Assembly (NCBI RefSeq): GCF_022539665.2
Contig: NC_081338.1
Location: 310,001 to 374,000, forward strand
Source: Daphnia carinata
Lineage: Eukaryota; Arthropoda; Branchiopoda; Diplostraca; Daphniidae
Length of the DNA stretch: 64,000 nucleotides
Direction: 5' to 3'
Shown here piece after piece: positions 1 to 9,017 of this stretch (positions are counted from its first letter, which is position 1; every line of letters starts with the position of its first letter). Under the pieces are notes generated by a model. That model was not told the DNA's origin, made no database searches, and worked only from the letters and a program-made list of their open reading frames with translations. Made by a program: the position numbers and the translations under genes.

Positions 1-1122
1 TGCCCGCCAAAACGACTACTATAGTGGCCCATTGACCTTTTCATTTGCTTTTGCCCGTCTTTCCCTCACAGTCTCAGCCCAGAAAACGCCCGCTGTAGTT
101 GCCGTCCATCCACTTTTTCCCTCTGCTCGTCTTTTCTCGAATAGTCTCTGCCCGTCAACCCCCCTTGCCCACCAAAAAACCCGCTGAAGTTGCCCGTCTC
201 CAACCGTACAGTCTCTGCCCGTCCGCTTACCTATTGCAGCGCCCACCCGTTTAAACCAAGCCCGTAGACTAAAAAATTGCATTTATCCGTCCTATTGTAC
301 AGTCTCTGCCCGTCAAAATACCCGCTTTAGTTGCCTGTCCACTTATTTCTTGCCTCTGTCCTTCAACCCACTTTGCTTCACAACAAACCCGCCGTTGTTG
401 CCCGTCGACCCCCTCTCTGCACGCGAAAACGCCTGCCGTAGTGGCCAATAAAAATAATAAATAAAACTAATAAAATTAATAAAATTAATTAGAATAATAA
501 TAATAAAACGCCCTGCCCGTCAGCTTACGTGTCGTTGACCGCCAAGCCCGTAGACTGGAAAATTACCCGATTCCGCAATTTTACCCGCAGTTTAGTTTTC
601 CACAACCCCATCCCACCAAGCAGACGGCGGATTTGGCGCCAGCCAATCACAACAAATGCACAGCGTGACAGGCTCCACCTCCAATTTCCTTGTTGTTTTA
701 TAGAGTATAGACTAGTAATGCTGGGCCCGTCCAGGGCCGGGGTATAGTTGGCGCTAGCGTATCCTTACGCTGTTTCCGAGAAAATGATTCCACTCCATTT
801 TTTCGCCGTCTACTTTTAATTTTTTTTCGCAATGAAGGGTTCCCCTGTCTTACCCGCCAACCCACTCATTGATTTTGCCCGTCCACCCCCTCACTTTCTC
901 TGCCCGTCAAGATACCAGCTGAAGCTGCCCGTCGACTCCCTCTCTGTCCGTCAAACCACTCGCTGCCCGTCGGCCCCTTCTTTGCTCGTTGATCCACTCG
1001 CTTCCCGTCAACCCTCTCACTGCCTGTTGGCCCCCAAACTGCCCGTCGACCCACTCGCTGCCCGTCGACCCTCTCACTGCCCGTCGGCCCCCTAACTGCC
1101 CGTCGACCCACTCGCTGCCCAC
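1..1122. repeat. Degenerate TGCCCGTC-containing tandem array
   Basis: The word TGCCCGTC and close variants recur tens of times, often followed by GACCCACTCGC or preceded by ACAGTCTC, so the stretch reads as a decayed tandem array with irregular periods of roughly 25-60 bases. The densest part is about 890-1115. An AT-rich simple stretch (AATAAT/AATTAA words) interrupts it at about 446-508. Open frames here are Arg/Pro/Ser-rich translations of the repeat and are not credible genes. The array ends abruptly at an LTR fragment. I cannot say whether it continues left of the window. Confidence 0.75.
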
Positions 1123-1358
1123 TAGCTAAAAATCGGTCGGACGGTGTTAGGCCATTTCGGGCAATTCCCAACCAACCAAAATAAATCTATATTTAGCCAA
1201 CGTGCCGAGACATGTCTTCGTTATTTATTATATTCTTAACGGAGTTTTAAAACTAGCTTAGTAAATGAAGGCTTTTAAGTAACAAGGTCTAAGGTATAAG
1301 ATTGTAGTCTATTCGAGAAAGGAAGGCAAGAAAGGGCTTCGCTAGACGATTCGTTACA
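1123..1358 (-). mobile_element. 3' LTR fragment of the envelope-bearing Gypsy family
   Basis: This stretch matches about the last 230 bases (in plus-strand order) of the LTRs at 45782-46527, 56486-57232 and 23831-24579. Shared landmarks are AAAATCGGTCGGACGG, GCCATTTCGGGCAATTCC and the terminal GATTCGTTACA. The rest of the LTR is missing and the TGCCCGTC array takes its place. The bases after 1358 (TCGCTCCCCGTCATACC) are the purine-rich priming tract seen just inside the 3' LTR of the full copy, read on the other strand. This is therefore the 3' end of a minus-strand element. Confidence 0.85.
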
Positions 1359-1403
1359 TCGCTCCCCGTCATACCAGATTGCGTCCCGCAATCCAAAAGA
1401 AAT

Positions 1404-1535
1404 TCAGGGCTCTCTCGGGCGGTTATTTTGGGGTCGGTAAATTGCTGTAGCAGGAGGGCGAGCGGGTTTACAACCATATTTCCGTATTAAGCCACAAAAT
1501 CCGAGGGCATAGCAGCCACGAGCGAGTAGGAGGAA
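1404..1535 (-). pseudogene. Viral-type glycoprotein C-terminus, fragment 1
   Basis: This is homologous to the last codons and tail of the glycoprotein gene at 46573-46700, including the stretch CACAAAATCCGAGGGCATAG. It holds the cytoplasmic-tail end of the envelope-like protein of the Gypsy family. It is cut at 1535 by the TIR transposon that starts at 1536. The gene resumes at 11759 in the same orientation, so both pieces belong to one copy split by insertion. Confidence 0.8.
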
Positions 1536-1569
1536 CCCACACGGCACATCTCCTTCCTGGGAACCTCCT

Positions 1570-1877
1570 TGAAGGGAAATAATCAGCCCGTGTTCTGACT
1601 TTTACCTTTAACAAATTGAAGTTGAAGAATTGAAACACACGGGAGGCACTGGTGATACTCGTTGTTAGCTGTAGGAGATGTATTTCGCGACTGAATGCCC
1701 CTTGCCCTCTCTTCCGAGACGGCCAATAGGCCTAGGGCGGGGCTTACATACAAGAAATGTACAATGGTGGCCCTCTATCGAGGACCACCCAATTCAAAAG
1801 TGCTAAAACGGCTGGGCAGCCTCGTGCGGCGTCCAGACCGCGTCGTCTGCTGTTGGGAATCTAATATATTCCCAACA
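1570..1877 (-). repeat. BEL/Pao 3' LTR
   Basis: This is the 308-bp direct repeat of 10429-10736. On the coding strand it runs from TGTTGGGAAT to CTTCA, the canonical TG...CA ends. The pol reading frame continues into it and stops at about 1775, so the last ~34 residues of Pol are LTR-encoded. Internally adjacent at 1878-1890 is a purine-rich tract (coding strand CTGGTGGGGAGTG) that fits the polypurine primer for plus-strand synthesis. Confidence 0.95.
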
Positions 1878-4720
1878 CACTCCCCACCAGAGCCCGTGCT
1901 CCACGGCTCGCTCTCTTCGACCGGGCTGGCGGCTGACACGGATGGAGTTGTGTCTTCTTCCGGCTCCATTTCCGGCGCGGGTAGTACTTCAACGTCGTCG
2001 GGCTGGTCCTCGCGTAATTCCAGGGGGTGTAGGGACTGAATCGCTCGGTTAATCAAGTTCCCGTTAGGGGTCTTGACCGTTACCGATCGAATCAGCCCGT
2101 CTCGGCTGGAAATGAGCTCCTTCACTACACCGACTGTCCACATAAGTCGCTTCGTGTTGTCATCGTGGATGATGACAACTTCGCCTACTCGGATCTTGCG
2201 TCCAGGCCCTCCTTTGCAGTGAAAATTGTCTACTTGGAGCAAGTAGTCATTCACGAATCGCTCGCAAGTGTCCTTGACGTAGTCTCTGCGTAGGCGGTCC
2301 ATTTCAATGAGTCGCGCGTTGGTTGGGTCGGGAGTCAGTAGGTTAATTGCTGGCTCCGGCGGAGTGCAATTAGATCGTCTGTTGTTCAGAAATTGTTTCG
2401 GAGTGATGGGAAGTGGATCATCACTCCCCTCTGCCACGTAGGTGAGTGGCCTTGCGTTCACTACGCTTTCTGTCTCGATCAAACTGACTTCCAACTCGTC
2501 GTATTCTAGACACGCACGGCCATTGGAACGCCGTAGTAGGTCTTTCATTGTCCTAACCATGCGTTCCCAGAAGCCTCCCCACCATGGGGCTAGGCTGGCG
2601 GAGAAGATCCACTCGGTTTTTCGCATGGCTAGGAGGTCATGGATCGCTGGATCGGATCTCAAGACCTTTAAGTGTTTGGAAACGCACCTAAATGTTTGTG
2701 CGTTATCCGAATACATGACAGACACGTTACCTCTCCTAGCTGAAAATCTTCTGAAGGCTAGGAGAAAGTCACGTGCTGACATGGTTTTGGTCAACTCCAG
2801 GTGGACGGCCCTAGTCACCGCACAGGTGAATAGGCAGGCATAACTTTTGGGTTGCTTGATTGTACCCTTTTTCTTCTTGCCTGAGTCGTCCGGTTGGAGG
2901 TTTTCTTTTTCCTCCGTTTGTTCCATGGCTGGAGGCTCGGCTGGAGTCTCCACACTTGGATCATCCGTTTGTGGGGGATCCACGGAGGTCGTAAGTTCCG
3001 CTTGCTTGCGTTTCTTACGTGATATTGGGTGTTTGTAATACAATGGCCCTGCGAAATCCACACCCGTGATTTCGAAGGCTTTCGCTTGTTTCAAGCGATT
3101 CAGTGGTAGAGGTGCAGCTACTTCAGTAAATGGTGGTGAAGTTAGCCGTTGGCACTTGACGCAGGCATGCCAAACAGATTTGGTCTGCTGACGCCCTTTG
3201 ATAATCCAAAAACGTTCCCTTAGATCGGAGAGGGTAGTTTTCACTCCGGCGTGTTTAAGTGAGACGTGCCTGTCTGCGATGAGCAATTTGACAACTGGGT
3301 GGTGAGTGGGCAGCAGTATGGCAGGTTCAATGTCCCTGTCTCTTAGTGCCAATTCGACCCTTCCGGTCACTCTGATCAGCTTGTCTCTTTCATCCCACAC
3401 GGGTCGGAGTTTGGCAATTTTCTCCTTGTGGTGTGGTTGCCTTCCCTCTTGTAGGTCTTGGAACGTCTTTGGAAATGCTTCTTTTTGGAGCTGCCTGTAG
3501 ATCAGTAGCTCCGCCTTCGTCAGTTCCTCTACTGTCAGATGGTCTACCAGTATTTCCTTTTCGTCTCCTATCTTGATTGGAGTTCTGATTTGCGTTCTGT
3601 TGATGGGGCGATTCTTGTGGAGGAACCTAAGCATCCAGGCGGTTCGTCGAAGTAGTCGATTCCATGATGGAATTCGTTCCAGCTGCCATTCCATTGGGGT
3701 AGCTGGTTCCACGGTAACCACCGACATGATGACGGTTTTTCCTTTGGCTTCCGCTTCGATCTTTTCGTGGATGCTTGTTTCTCCTGCATCGGGTGTTGAA
3801 TCCGGCCATTCTCTTTCTTCTTTAAGCCATGGTGGACCATTCCACCATAGCTCGGAGTGTACCAGCGCTGACGCTGGCGCTCCCCGCGAGGCAAGATCCG
3901 CAGGATTGTGTATGCCCGGGCAGTGCCGCCACCAACTCACTCCAGACAGCTTTCTGATAGCTTCCACTTGGTTCCTAACAAATGGTTTCCATCTGTTAGG
4001 ATCTCCTCTGATCCACCCAAGTGCTACCAAAGAGTCTGTCCAAAATATGGTTCGCCATGACTCTGTGTGAAGAAAATTTTTCAGTTTTTCTCCTAGCCTT
4101 GCGGCTAGAAGCGAGCCTAATAACTCCAGTCGAGGTAGGGTAACTTTTTTCTTTGGGAGAGGTGCCACTTTCGTTTTACTGGCTAGAAAGTGAATGCTGG
4201 TTTCGTTGTTTTTTGTTTGGAGCCTTGCGTAAGCAACGGCTCCATACGCCGCCTCAGAAGCATCCCCGAAGACGTGAATTTCTGCTGATTGTATGACACT
4301 TTTCGAGTGGCCTATCCAGCGGGGGATTTTCAATTTGGCGAACTCGTTCAACCCAGTCATAGCAGTTATCCATGTTTGTGCAATTTCCGGCGGCGCTTCG
4401 ACGTCCCAGTCAATTTCTGCTTCCCAAAGCTTCTGGTAGATGATTTTTAGCAGGAGTGTAGTGGGTGCTAAGAACCCAATGGGATCAAACACTCTTGCCG
4501 ATATCCGTAGGATATTTCTTTTGGTGACAAGGTCCCCCAATTCTGTTGCGGCTTCAATGATGGGCGCGGGGTCGAATTGGAATGTGTCGGATTCGGTGTC
4601 CCACCGAATGCCTAGGACCTTTGGTTGGCCCTCTTCCAGTTTCTGAGTGAAGATTTTGACAATGGGGTTGATAAGCCCCTTCTCACTGAGAAATTTGCGA
4701 AGTGTTTTGTCGTTTGTCAC
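1775..4720 (-). CDS. pol: BEL/Pao pol: RT end, RNase H, integrase
   Basis: This is the second half of the polyprotein, 981 residues counted from the codon after the stop at 4721-4723. Residue 1 is a GTG (Val) codon, not an initiator. RNase H carries D153 (FGDAS), E199 (PRLEL), D229 (WTDS) and D275. The integrase zinc module is H484, H490, C520 and C523. The catalytic triad is D555 (GVDFAGP), D672 (YSDNAQTF) and E719 (WWGGFWERM), followed by the DUF5641-like C-terminal segment. All catalytic residues are present. Between the first Asp and the next core strand lies an acidic/lysine-rich insert at about residues 565-626, which is unusual for the family. The frame ends inside the 3' LTR. Expression would require readthrough or a stop-free sister copy. 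Confidence 0.93.
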   Translation of the reverse strand: MTNDKTLRKFLSEKGLINPIVKIFTQKLEEGQPKVLGIRWDTESDTFQFDPAPIIEAATELGDLVTKRNILRISARVFDPIGFLAPTTLLLKIIYQKLWEAEIDWDVEAPPEIAQTWITAMTGLNEFAKLKIPRWIGHSKSVIQSAEIHVFGDASEAAYGAVAYARLQTKNNETSIHFLASKTKVAPLPKKKVTLPRLELLGSLLAARLGEKLKNFLHTESWRTIFWTDSLVALGWIRGDPNRWKPFVRNQVEAIRKLSGVSWWRHCPGIHNPADLASRGAPASALVHSELWWNGPPWLKEEREWPDSTPDAGETSIHEKIEAEAKGKTVIMSVVTVEPATPMEWQLERIPSWNRLLRRTAWMLRFLHKNRPINRTQIRTPIKIGDEKEILVDHLTVEELTKAELLIYRQLQKEAFPKTFQDLQEGRQPHHKEKIAKLRPVWDERDKLIRVTGRVELALRDRDIEPAILLPTHHPVVKLLIADRHVSLKHAGVKTTLSDLRERFWIIKGRQQTKSVWHACVKCQRLTSPPFTEVAAPLPLNRLKQAKAFEITGVDFAGPLYYKHPISRKKRKQAELTTSVDPPQTDDPSVETPAEPPAMEQTEEKENLQPDDSGKKKKGTIKQPKSYACLFTCAVTRAVHLELTKTMSARDFLLAFRRFSARRGNVSVMYSDNAQTFRCVSKHLKVLRSDPAIHDLLAMRKTEWIFSASLAPWWGGFWERMVRTMKDLLRRSNGRACLEYDELEVSLIETESVVNARPLTYVAEGSDDPLPITPKQFLNNRRSNCTPPEPAINLLTPDPTNARLIEMDRLRRDYVKDTCERFVNDYLLQVDNFHCKGGPGRKIRVGEVVIIHDDNTKRLMWTVGVVKELISSRDGLIRSVTVKTPNGNLINRAIQSLHPLELREDQPDDVEVLPAPEMEPEEDTTPSVSAASPVEESEPWSTGSGGECVGNILDSQQQTTRSGRRTRLPSRFSTFELGGPR
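1878..1890 (-). other. BEL/Pao polypurine tract
   Basis: On the coding strand the bases directly before the 3' LTR are CTGGTGGGGAGTG, rich in G and A. The position and composition are those expected for the plus-strand primer. The tract overlaps the pol reading frame. Confidence 0.7.
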
Positions 4721-7700
4721 TCAGCTTCGCATGTTGAGTTTAGCCTCCTGGAAGATGGCCTTTGTTTCCTGAATCCTGTTTTTGGCTGTGGGAATGCTGT
4801 CGGCGCCACCTAGGTAGTCGTCGACGTAAATTTGTTCTTTTAGTTGCTTCACTGTAGTGGAGTACAGTGGCTCCATTCCATCCAAATGCTTGTTGAGGGT
4901 AACTCTAAGCAAGAATGGGCTGGAACTGAGTCCAAATGGAACTCGCTTCCATTTGTAAGCAACTAAAGGGGAGCCAGGTGATTCTGGCTCCGTTACCCAC
5001 AGGAATCGTACTGCTTCTGAGTCTTCAGGATGCAGGGCGATGTTTAAAAAAGCATTTTCAATATCTGCTATCCATGCGATCCGATTTAATCGGAATCGCA
5101 TTAGAACGGCTAGCAGGTCAGGATTCAGGTTCGGACCGGTTTCTAGGACGTCGTTGAGGCTTGGTCCAAATTTGGACTTAGCCGCTCCATCAAAGACCGG
5201 TCGGATTTTCGTGGTTGTTTTATCCTGTCGTATGACAGGATGATGTGGCAGATAAGTGTGGAGTCCATCGTAGTTTAGGTCTGCCTTTTCTACGAAGTTT
5301 TGGACTCTGAGTTGCTCGATCTCCTGGTGGTAAGCCGATAGAAGCGCTGGCGTTTTCTTGAGTCTGTTTAAAAGACTCTCCAGTCTTCCTTTAGCCATCA
5401 GGAAATTTTTCTCCAACCTCCACTTATCCGTTTTCCATGGGATTGGGGTGCAGTATCGCCCATCTTCTTGACGGGTGATTTTGTCTCCAAAGGAGCCAAG
5501 AGGATCGTCTGGCTCCACTGCATCACAATCGTCTAAAATGGCAAAGTGTTCTAGCTTCCAAAACAAGGATAGGTCAAAGTCCGTCTGCCGCTTTAATTCT
5601 TCTTTTACAATCTTCTTTTTTTCTTTTTTAATAATGGAGTTCTCTATGGAAATTTCTTCTATAGAGGTCGGGTGGGGAGATGAAGATTCCTTTTTCTCCT
5701 TTACATCCGGCGTTTTCTCCTTTTCTTCTGGAAGAGTTGTAAAAGTGTAGTTTGAATTAAGGCAGGCGGCTGCATATGAAGCTACTGATTGGGCTGAGAA
5801 ACTACTGCATTGCAGCATTTGCTGGATCAATGCTTTGCCTTTTTTCGAATTTTTTTCTTTAGAAGGTCCAACTATCATCCGCCCAAGTTTTGTGTTGTAG
5901 GCCCTTAGGCCACACGGGCTTTGGATAGCTGCTTCATTAGGGATGATTTCAAACATCTGGTCGACTCCGATTAAAATCCCGACATCTTTTTCCTGGCTGT
6001 TTGTCTCGAACCTGTCGTCAGCCATTCTTTCGTTGTCCAGCCACAATTTTTGTGCGAATGTTGTGTGGGCATATGGACCAGTGTCTCCAATGTAGTCCGT
6101 TTCTAGTGCTGTAATTTTGACGAGTGGGGCACCATGCCAAGTGCCCCTAAATGTCAGCTCGACTGAATTGGTCTTCTTCACTGGATTTGGTTTTCGTTGC
6201 TTGAAAACTCTGGTACCGATGTTTTCCACTGCTACCACTTTAAGATCCAACAATTTTGATATAGATCTTGTGACCCAAGATCTATGGCTACCGTCGTCTA
6301 TAAATAAAATGGCTCTTGTTTGTTTGCCATTTGGGCCTACTACATTTACTGTGGCTGTCTTCACCACGAGATTGCCTGGGGTGTTTGCGCTTGCAGCAGA
6401 CGCCGTAACATTTGTGATGGCGCTGTTGCCATTAACAGTTTGGTGCGCAAAACGTGTTTGCTTTTTGTCGCAGAGAGCCGTGTGATGAATGGCTTGGCAA
6501 TGTTTGCAAGTGTAGTTTGTGGTGCAGTTCAGAGTTTCGTGGTTTGCACTGAAGCATCTGACGCACCTTTTCAGCTTGGCGATGATGGCCTTTTTTTCTT
6601 TTAGGTTCACTGGACAAACCGTGGGGTAGTGAACTTCCCCGCAGAAAATGCATGGTCTTGTGCATTCTCGCATGATAAAATTGTCCTGTCTCCTAAAAGG
6701 TGTGTTTGACGGTGGCACAAATTGTCTGGAGTTTTTGCTGGTGTGTGGAGCTGGTTGTGATCTGGCTCCAATCGCCAGCTGTGATGCTGTGGCAGCGTGT
6801 ATTGGTTTCGCTGGACTTGGCGATGTTGACTGTTGTGGCGTTTTTGTGGTTTCCGATTTCCATCGGCTGTACCTCTCCGCTGCGTCAACTTCATTCCTGA
6901 TGAAATTCAGTAGGGATGCGATGTCTGTGATGTCGTTTTCTTCAGAGCTCGACCACTCTTTCTGCAATTCTGCAGGAAGCAATTTCATTAGTTTTGTGCC
7001 AAGGAGTCCTCCAAATGATTCTTTTCGAACCCCGAGGGTTTCCAAGGCGTTAATATGAGACTGGACTGTGAGCTGCAATTTTCTCAGCGCCGATACGTCT
7101 GCCATTGTCTTGACAGGAGCTAGGTTGTCAAACTTGCATAAATGAGTTTGAATAAGAGCCTTTGGTTTAGCGTAGACTCTTTTTAGCTCTGCTATGGCTA
7201 CGTTGTAGTTTGCTGCGGTGAGTTCCAGATTTTCAACGCACAAGTACGCTTCCCCTTTTAAATATTCTTTTAAGTAGTCGAATTTTTGGACATCCGACAT
7301 TGTAGACGAGTGAATGGAGGCATTAAAGCTCTCCCAGAATGATGTCCACTCAAGAATATCTCCTTTAAAATGCTTGATTTGTCTTTGGGGAAGACGTGTA
7401 GCATGTTGAATTGGAGCTGCTGCTGCTGCTACTTGAACTGGTGCCTGGTTTTGCGCCATGAGTTGTTGAATTTGTAAGGCGTGGGCTTGCTGTTGTTGGA
7501 GGATTTGGGTTGCGAAGAGCTGCTGCTGTTGAGTAAGCAGGTCTTGAAGCAATCGGTTTCTGTCCTCCTCGATTTGGCGCTGTTCTTTTCTCTGCAGCTC
7601 TTGAAATTCCGAGTCTTGTTGTCTTTTGTACTCGTCTCGTTTGTTTTTAACGAAGGCGAGTATGCTGCTCATTTCTTCTTCTACTTCAGCTACTGTGGAG

Positions 7701-7933
7701 TAGTCTTGCTCGATTTGCTCCTCGGTAGCGTTCGTATTCTGCAAGGCCCAGCGTACTTGGTCACTTGCTTTAATAAATTTCTGGTAACGTTGCTTCAGGA
7801 GTTCTGTATCCGTGGCAATATCGTTATCCAGTTCCGCCGTCATCGTGAGATCCTTGTATCTCTTGATCTTCTCCATTGTCCTCGTGAGGTGGCCTTTCAG
7901 GCCCGCTCGTGTTGCTGCAACTGATCGTGACAT
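4721..7933 (-). CDS. gag-pol: BEL/Pao gag-protease-RT
   Basis: This frame encodes 1070 residues. Residues 70-165 are Glu/Gln-rich and probably coiled coil. About 185-350 is the DUF1759-like Gag core (FKGDILEWTSFWESF). Three CCHC-type zinc knuckles lie at 428-440, 457-470 and 476-488. The aspartic protease motif is DDGS at 546-549, where DSGS or DTGS is more usual. RT spans about 875-1060, with the first catalytic Asp at about 957 (WIADIENAF) and YVDD at 1036-1039. The frame stops with TGA after residue 1070 and continues in the same frame. Related elements have Trp at this position, so a TGG-to-TGA change is the likely cause. The ATG at 7933 is the first in frame and starts the recognisable Gag. 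Confidence 0.93.
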   Translation of the reverse strand: MSRSVAATRAGLKGHLTRTMEKIKRYKDLTMTAELDNDIATDTELLKQRYQKFIKASDQVRWALQNTNATEEQIEQDYSTVAEVEEEMSSILAFVKNKRDEYKRQQDSEFQELQRKEQRQIEEDRNRLLQDLLTQQQQLFATQILQQQQAHALQIQQLMAQNQAPVQVAAAAAPIQHATRLPQRQIKHFKGDILEWTSFWESFNASIHSSTMSDVQKFDYLKEYLKGEAYLCVENLELTAANYNVAIAELKRVYAKPKALIQTHLCKFDNLAPVKTMADVSALRKLQLTVQSHINALETLGVRKESFGGLLGTKLMKLLPAELQKEWSSSEENDITDIASLLNFIRNEVDAAERYSRWKSETTKTPQQSTSPSPAKPIHAATASQLAIGARSQPAPHTSKNSRQFVPPSNTPFRRQDNFIMRECTRPCIFCGEVHYPTVCPVNLKEKKAIIAKLKRCVRCFSANHETLNCTTNYTCKHCQAIHHTALCDKKQTRFAHQTVNGNSAITNVTASAASANTPGNLVVKTATVNVVGPNGKQTRAILFIDDGSHRSWVTRSISKLLDLKVVAVENIGTRVFKQRKPNPVKKTNSVELTFRGTWHGAPLVKITALETDYIGDTGPYAHTTFAQKLWLDNERMADDRFETNSQEKDVGILIGVDQMFEIIPNEAAIQSPCGLRAYNTKLGRMIVGPSKEKNSKKGKALIQQMLQCSSFSAQSVASYAAACLNSNYTFTTLPEEKEKTPDVKEKKESSSPHPTSIEEISIENSIIKKEKKKIVKEELKRQTDFDLSLFWKLEHFAILDDCDAVEPDDPLGSFGDKITRQEDGRYCTPIPWKTDKWRLEKNFLMAKGRLESLLNRLKKTPALLSAYHQEIEQLRVQNFVEKADLNYDGLHTYLPHHPVIRQDKTTTKIRPVFDGAAKSKFGPSLNDVLETGPNLNPDLLAVLMRFRLNRIAWIADIENAFLNIALHPEDSEAVRFLWVTEPESPGSPLVAYKWKRVPFGLSSSPFLLRVTLNKHLDGMEPLYSTTVKQLKEQIYVDDYLGGADSIPTAKNRIQETKAIFQEAKLNMRS

Positions 7934-8375
7934 TTTTTGTTTTGCTGGAATTGGAAAGTTGATTCTTCTTTACAATCCTCAGCGGGGTTCACTCCTGGAT
8001 TTCCCTTGAAGGAGTGAGGAAAAAAAAAGAAAAAAGGAAAACTTGGAAAAAGTTTTACTTTTAGTGCTTCCACTAAATTGTGCGTGAAATGGAAAGGGAG
8101 CAGCGCTGACGCAGTGCTCCAATCAGTGGGCGTATTTTTTGAACTCCACTGGTTGAGGTTTCTCCTCCTTGCTATGTAACACAATCTTTTGAAAAAGTGG
8201 AAGCTTAAATTTGTTGCTCTTAGTTAGCTTTCGGTAACTTCGAGCGAATAAACCGACCTTGTTGTCAGTAAAAAAATAAAAAATGTCAAGATTTGATAAG
8301 TTGCTAGCACGATGCTCAATGGGTAGGAGTGGGAAAGGACTATTTTCCGATGAGTTGGAAAATAAGGTTGCTTAT

Positions 8376-8827
8376 TTGGCCGTTAGGCTACATAAGCTTT
8401 CAGTTTAGAAGAAATGAGAAGAAATAGAAAAAGTTTTACCATCCTTTGGTTTTTGACCGCTAGATGGTGTTTGTGTTCAGTTTCTGAACAAAAATCGAAA
8501 AAAAATGAAAATAATAGAGAAGTCTGTTTTTCTGACCGCTAGACGGAGCGGGCCTCCAGTTTTTGAGAAAAAAGGAAAAAGAATTTTGAATTTTTGAATT
8601 TCTGGGGAGAAATTTCTTAATTTGACCGCTAGATGGCTCGAGCGTTCAGTTTTAAGAAAAAGGAAAAGAACTTTGAAATTTTTTGAATTTTTTGGATTTT
8701 TAGTTTGCTTACGACCGCCAGATGGCGTAAGCTTGCAGTTCTGAAAAGAAATAAGTTTTTTTTTTTTTTTTTTTTTTTGAAAAGTTAGAGAGTTAAGGTT
8801 TGTAATTTTGAGCGCTAGATGGCGCTA
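8376..8827. repeat. Tandem ~90-bp repeats carrying CCGCTAGATGGCG motifs
   Basis: Five clear units begin with GACCGCTAGATGG or a close variant at 8455, 8534, 8624, 8713 and about 8811 (spacing 79-98 bases). A weaker sixth starts at about 8376 (GGCCGTTAGGC). Each core is followed by a CAGTTTT(G/A)A word and an A-rich spacer. The last unit reads GCGCTAGATGGCGCTA. The core resembles the known CTCF consensus (CCAC/GCTAGATGGCGC form in flies). Clustered zinc-finger sites in a retrotransposon leader recall the Su(Hw) insulator of Drosophila gypsy. The function is inferred, not shown. Confidence 0.7.
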
Positions 8828-9017
8828 GTTTTCTAAAGGAAGAAAAAAAAAGGGAATAATTAGTGGGAGTTTAGGTTTTTAGCCCAAATCCAAAAAAAAT
8901 GTAAGAAAGTTTTTTTTTTTGTTTTTTTTTGTGGAGTACGGTTGAGCCGTTTTCTCCTAGCTGAAGTAAGTGAAAAGGGAAGGTTAGTGATCAATTATTT
9001 TATTGCAACATGGGGAA

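Noticed and set aside
832-1171. Overlapping open frames of 70-100 codons on both strands in the TGCCCGTC array
   Set aside because: They are translations of a tandem repeat with no stop codons in the unit. Composition is repetitive Arg/Gly/Pro/Ser and no frame is preferred.
1695-2039. 114-codon plus-strand open frame over the BEL 3' LTR and pol end
   Set aside because: It is antisense to pol, and its first part is identical at the other LTR (10554). It is a shadow of the coding frame.
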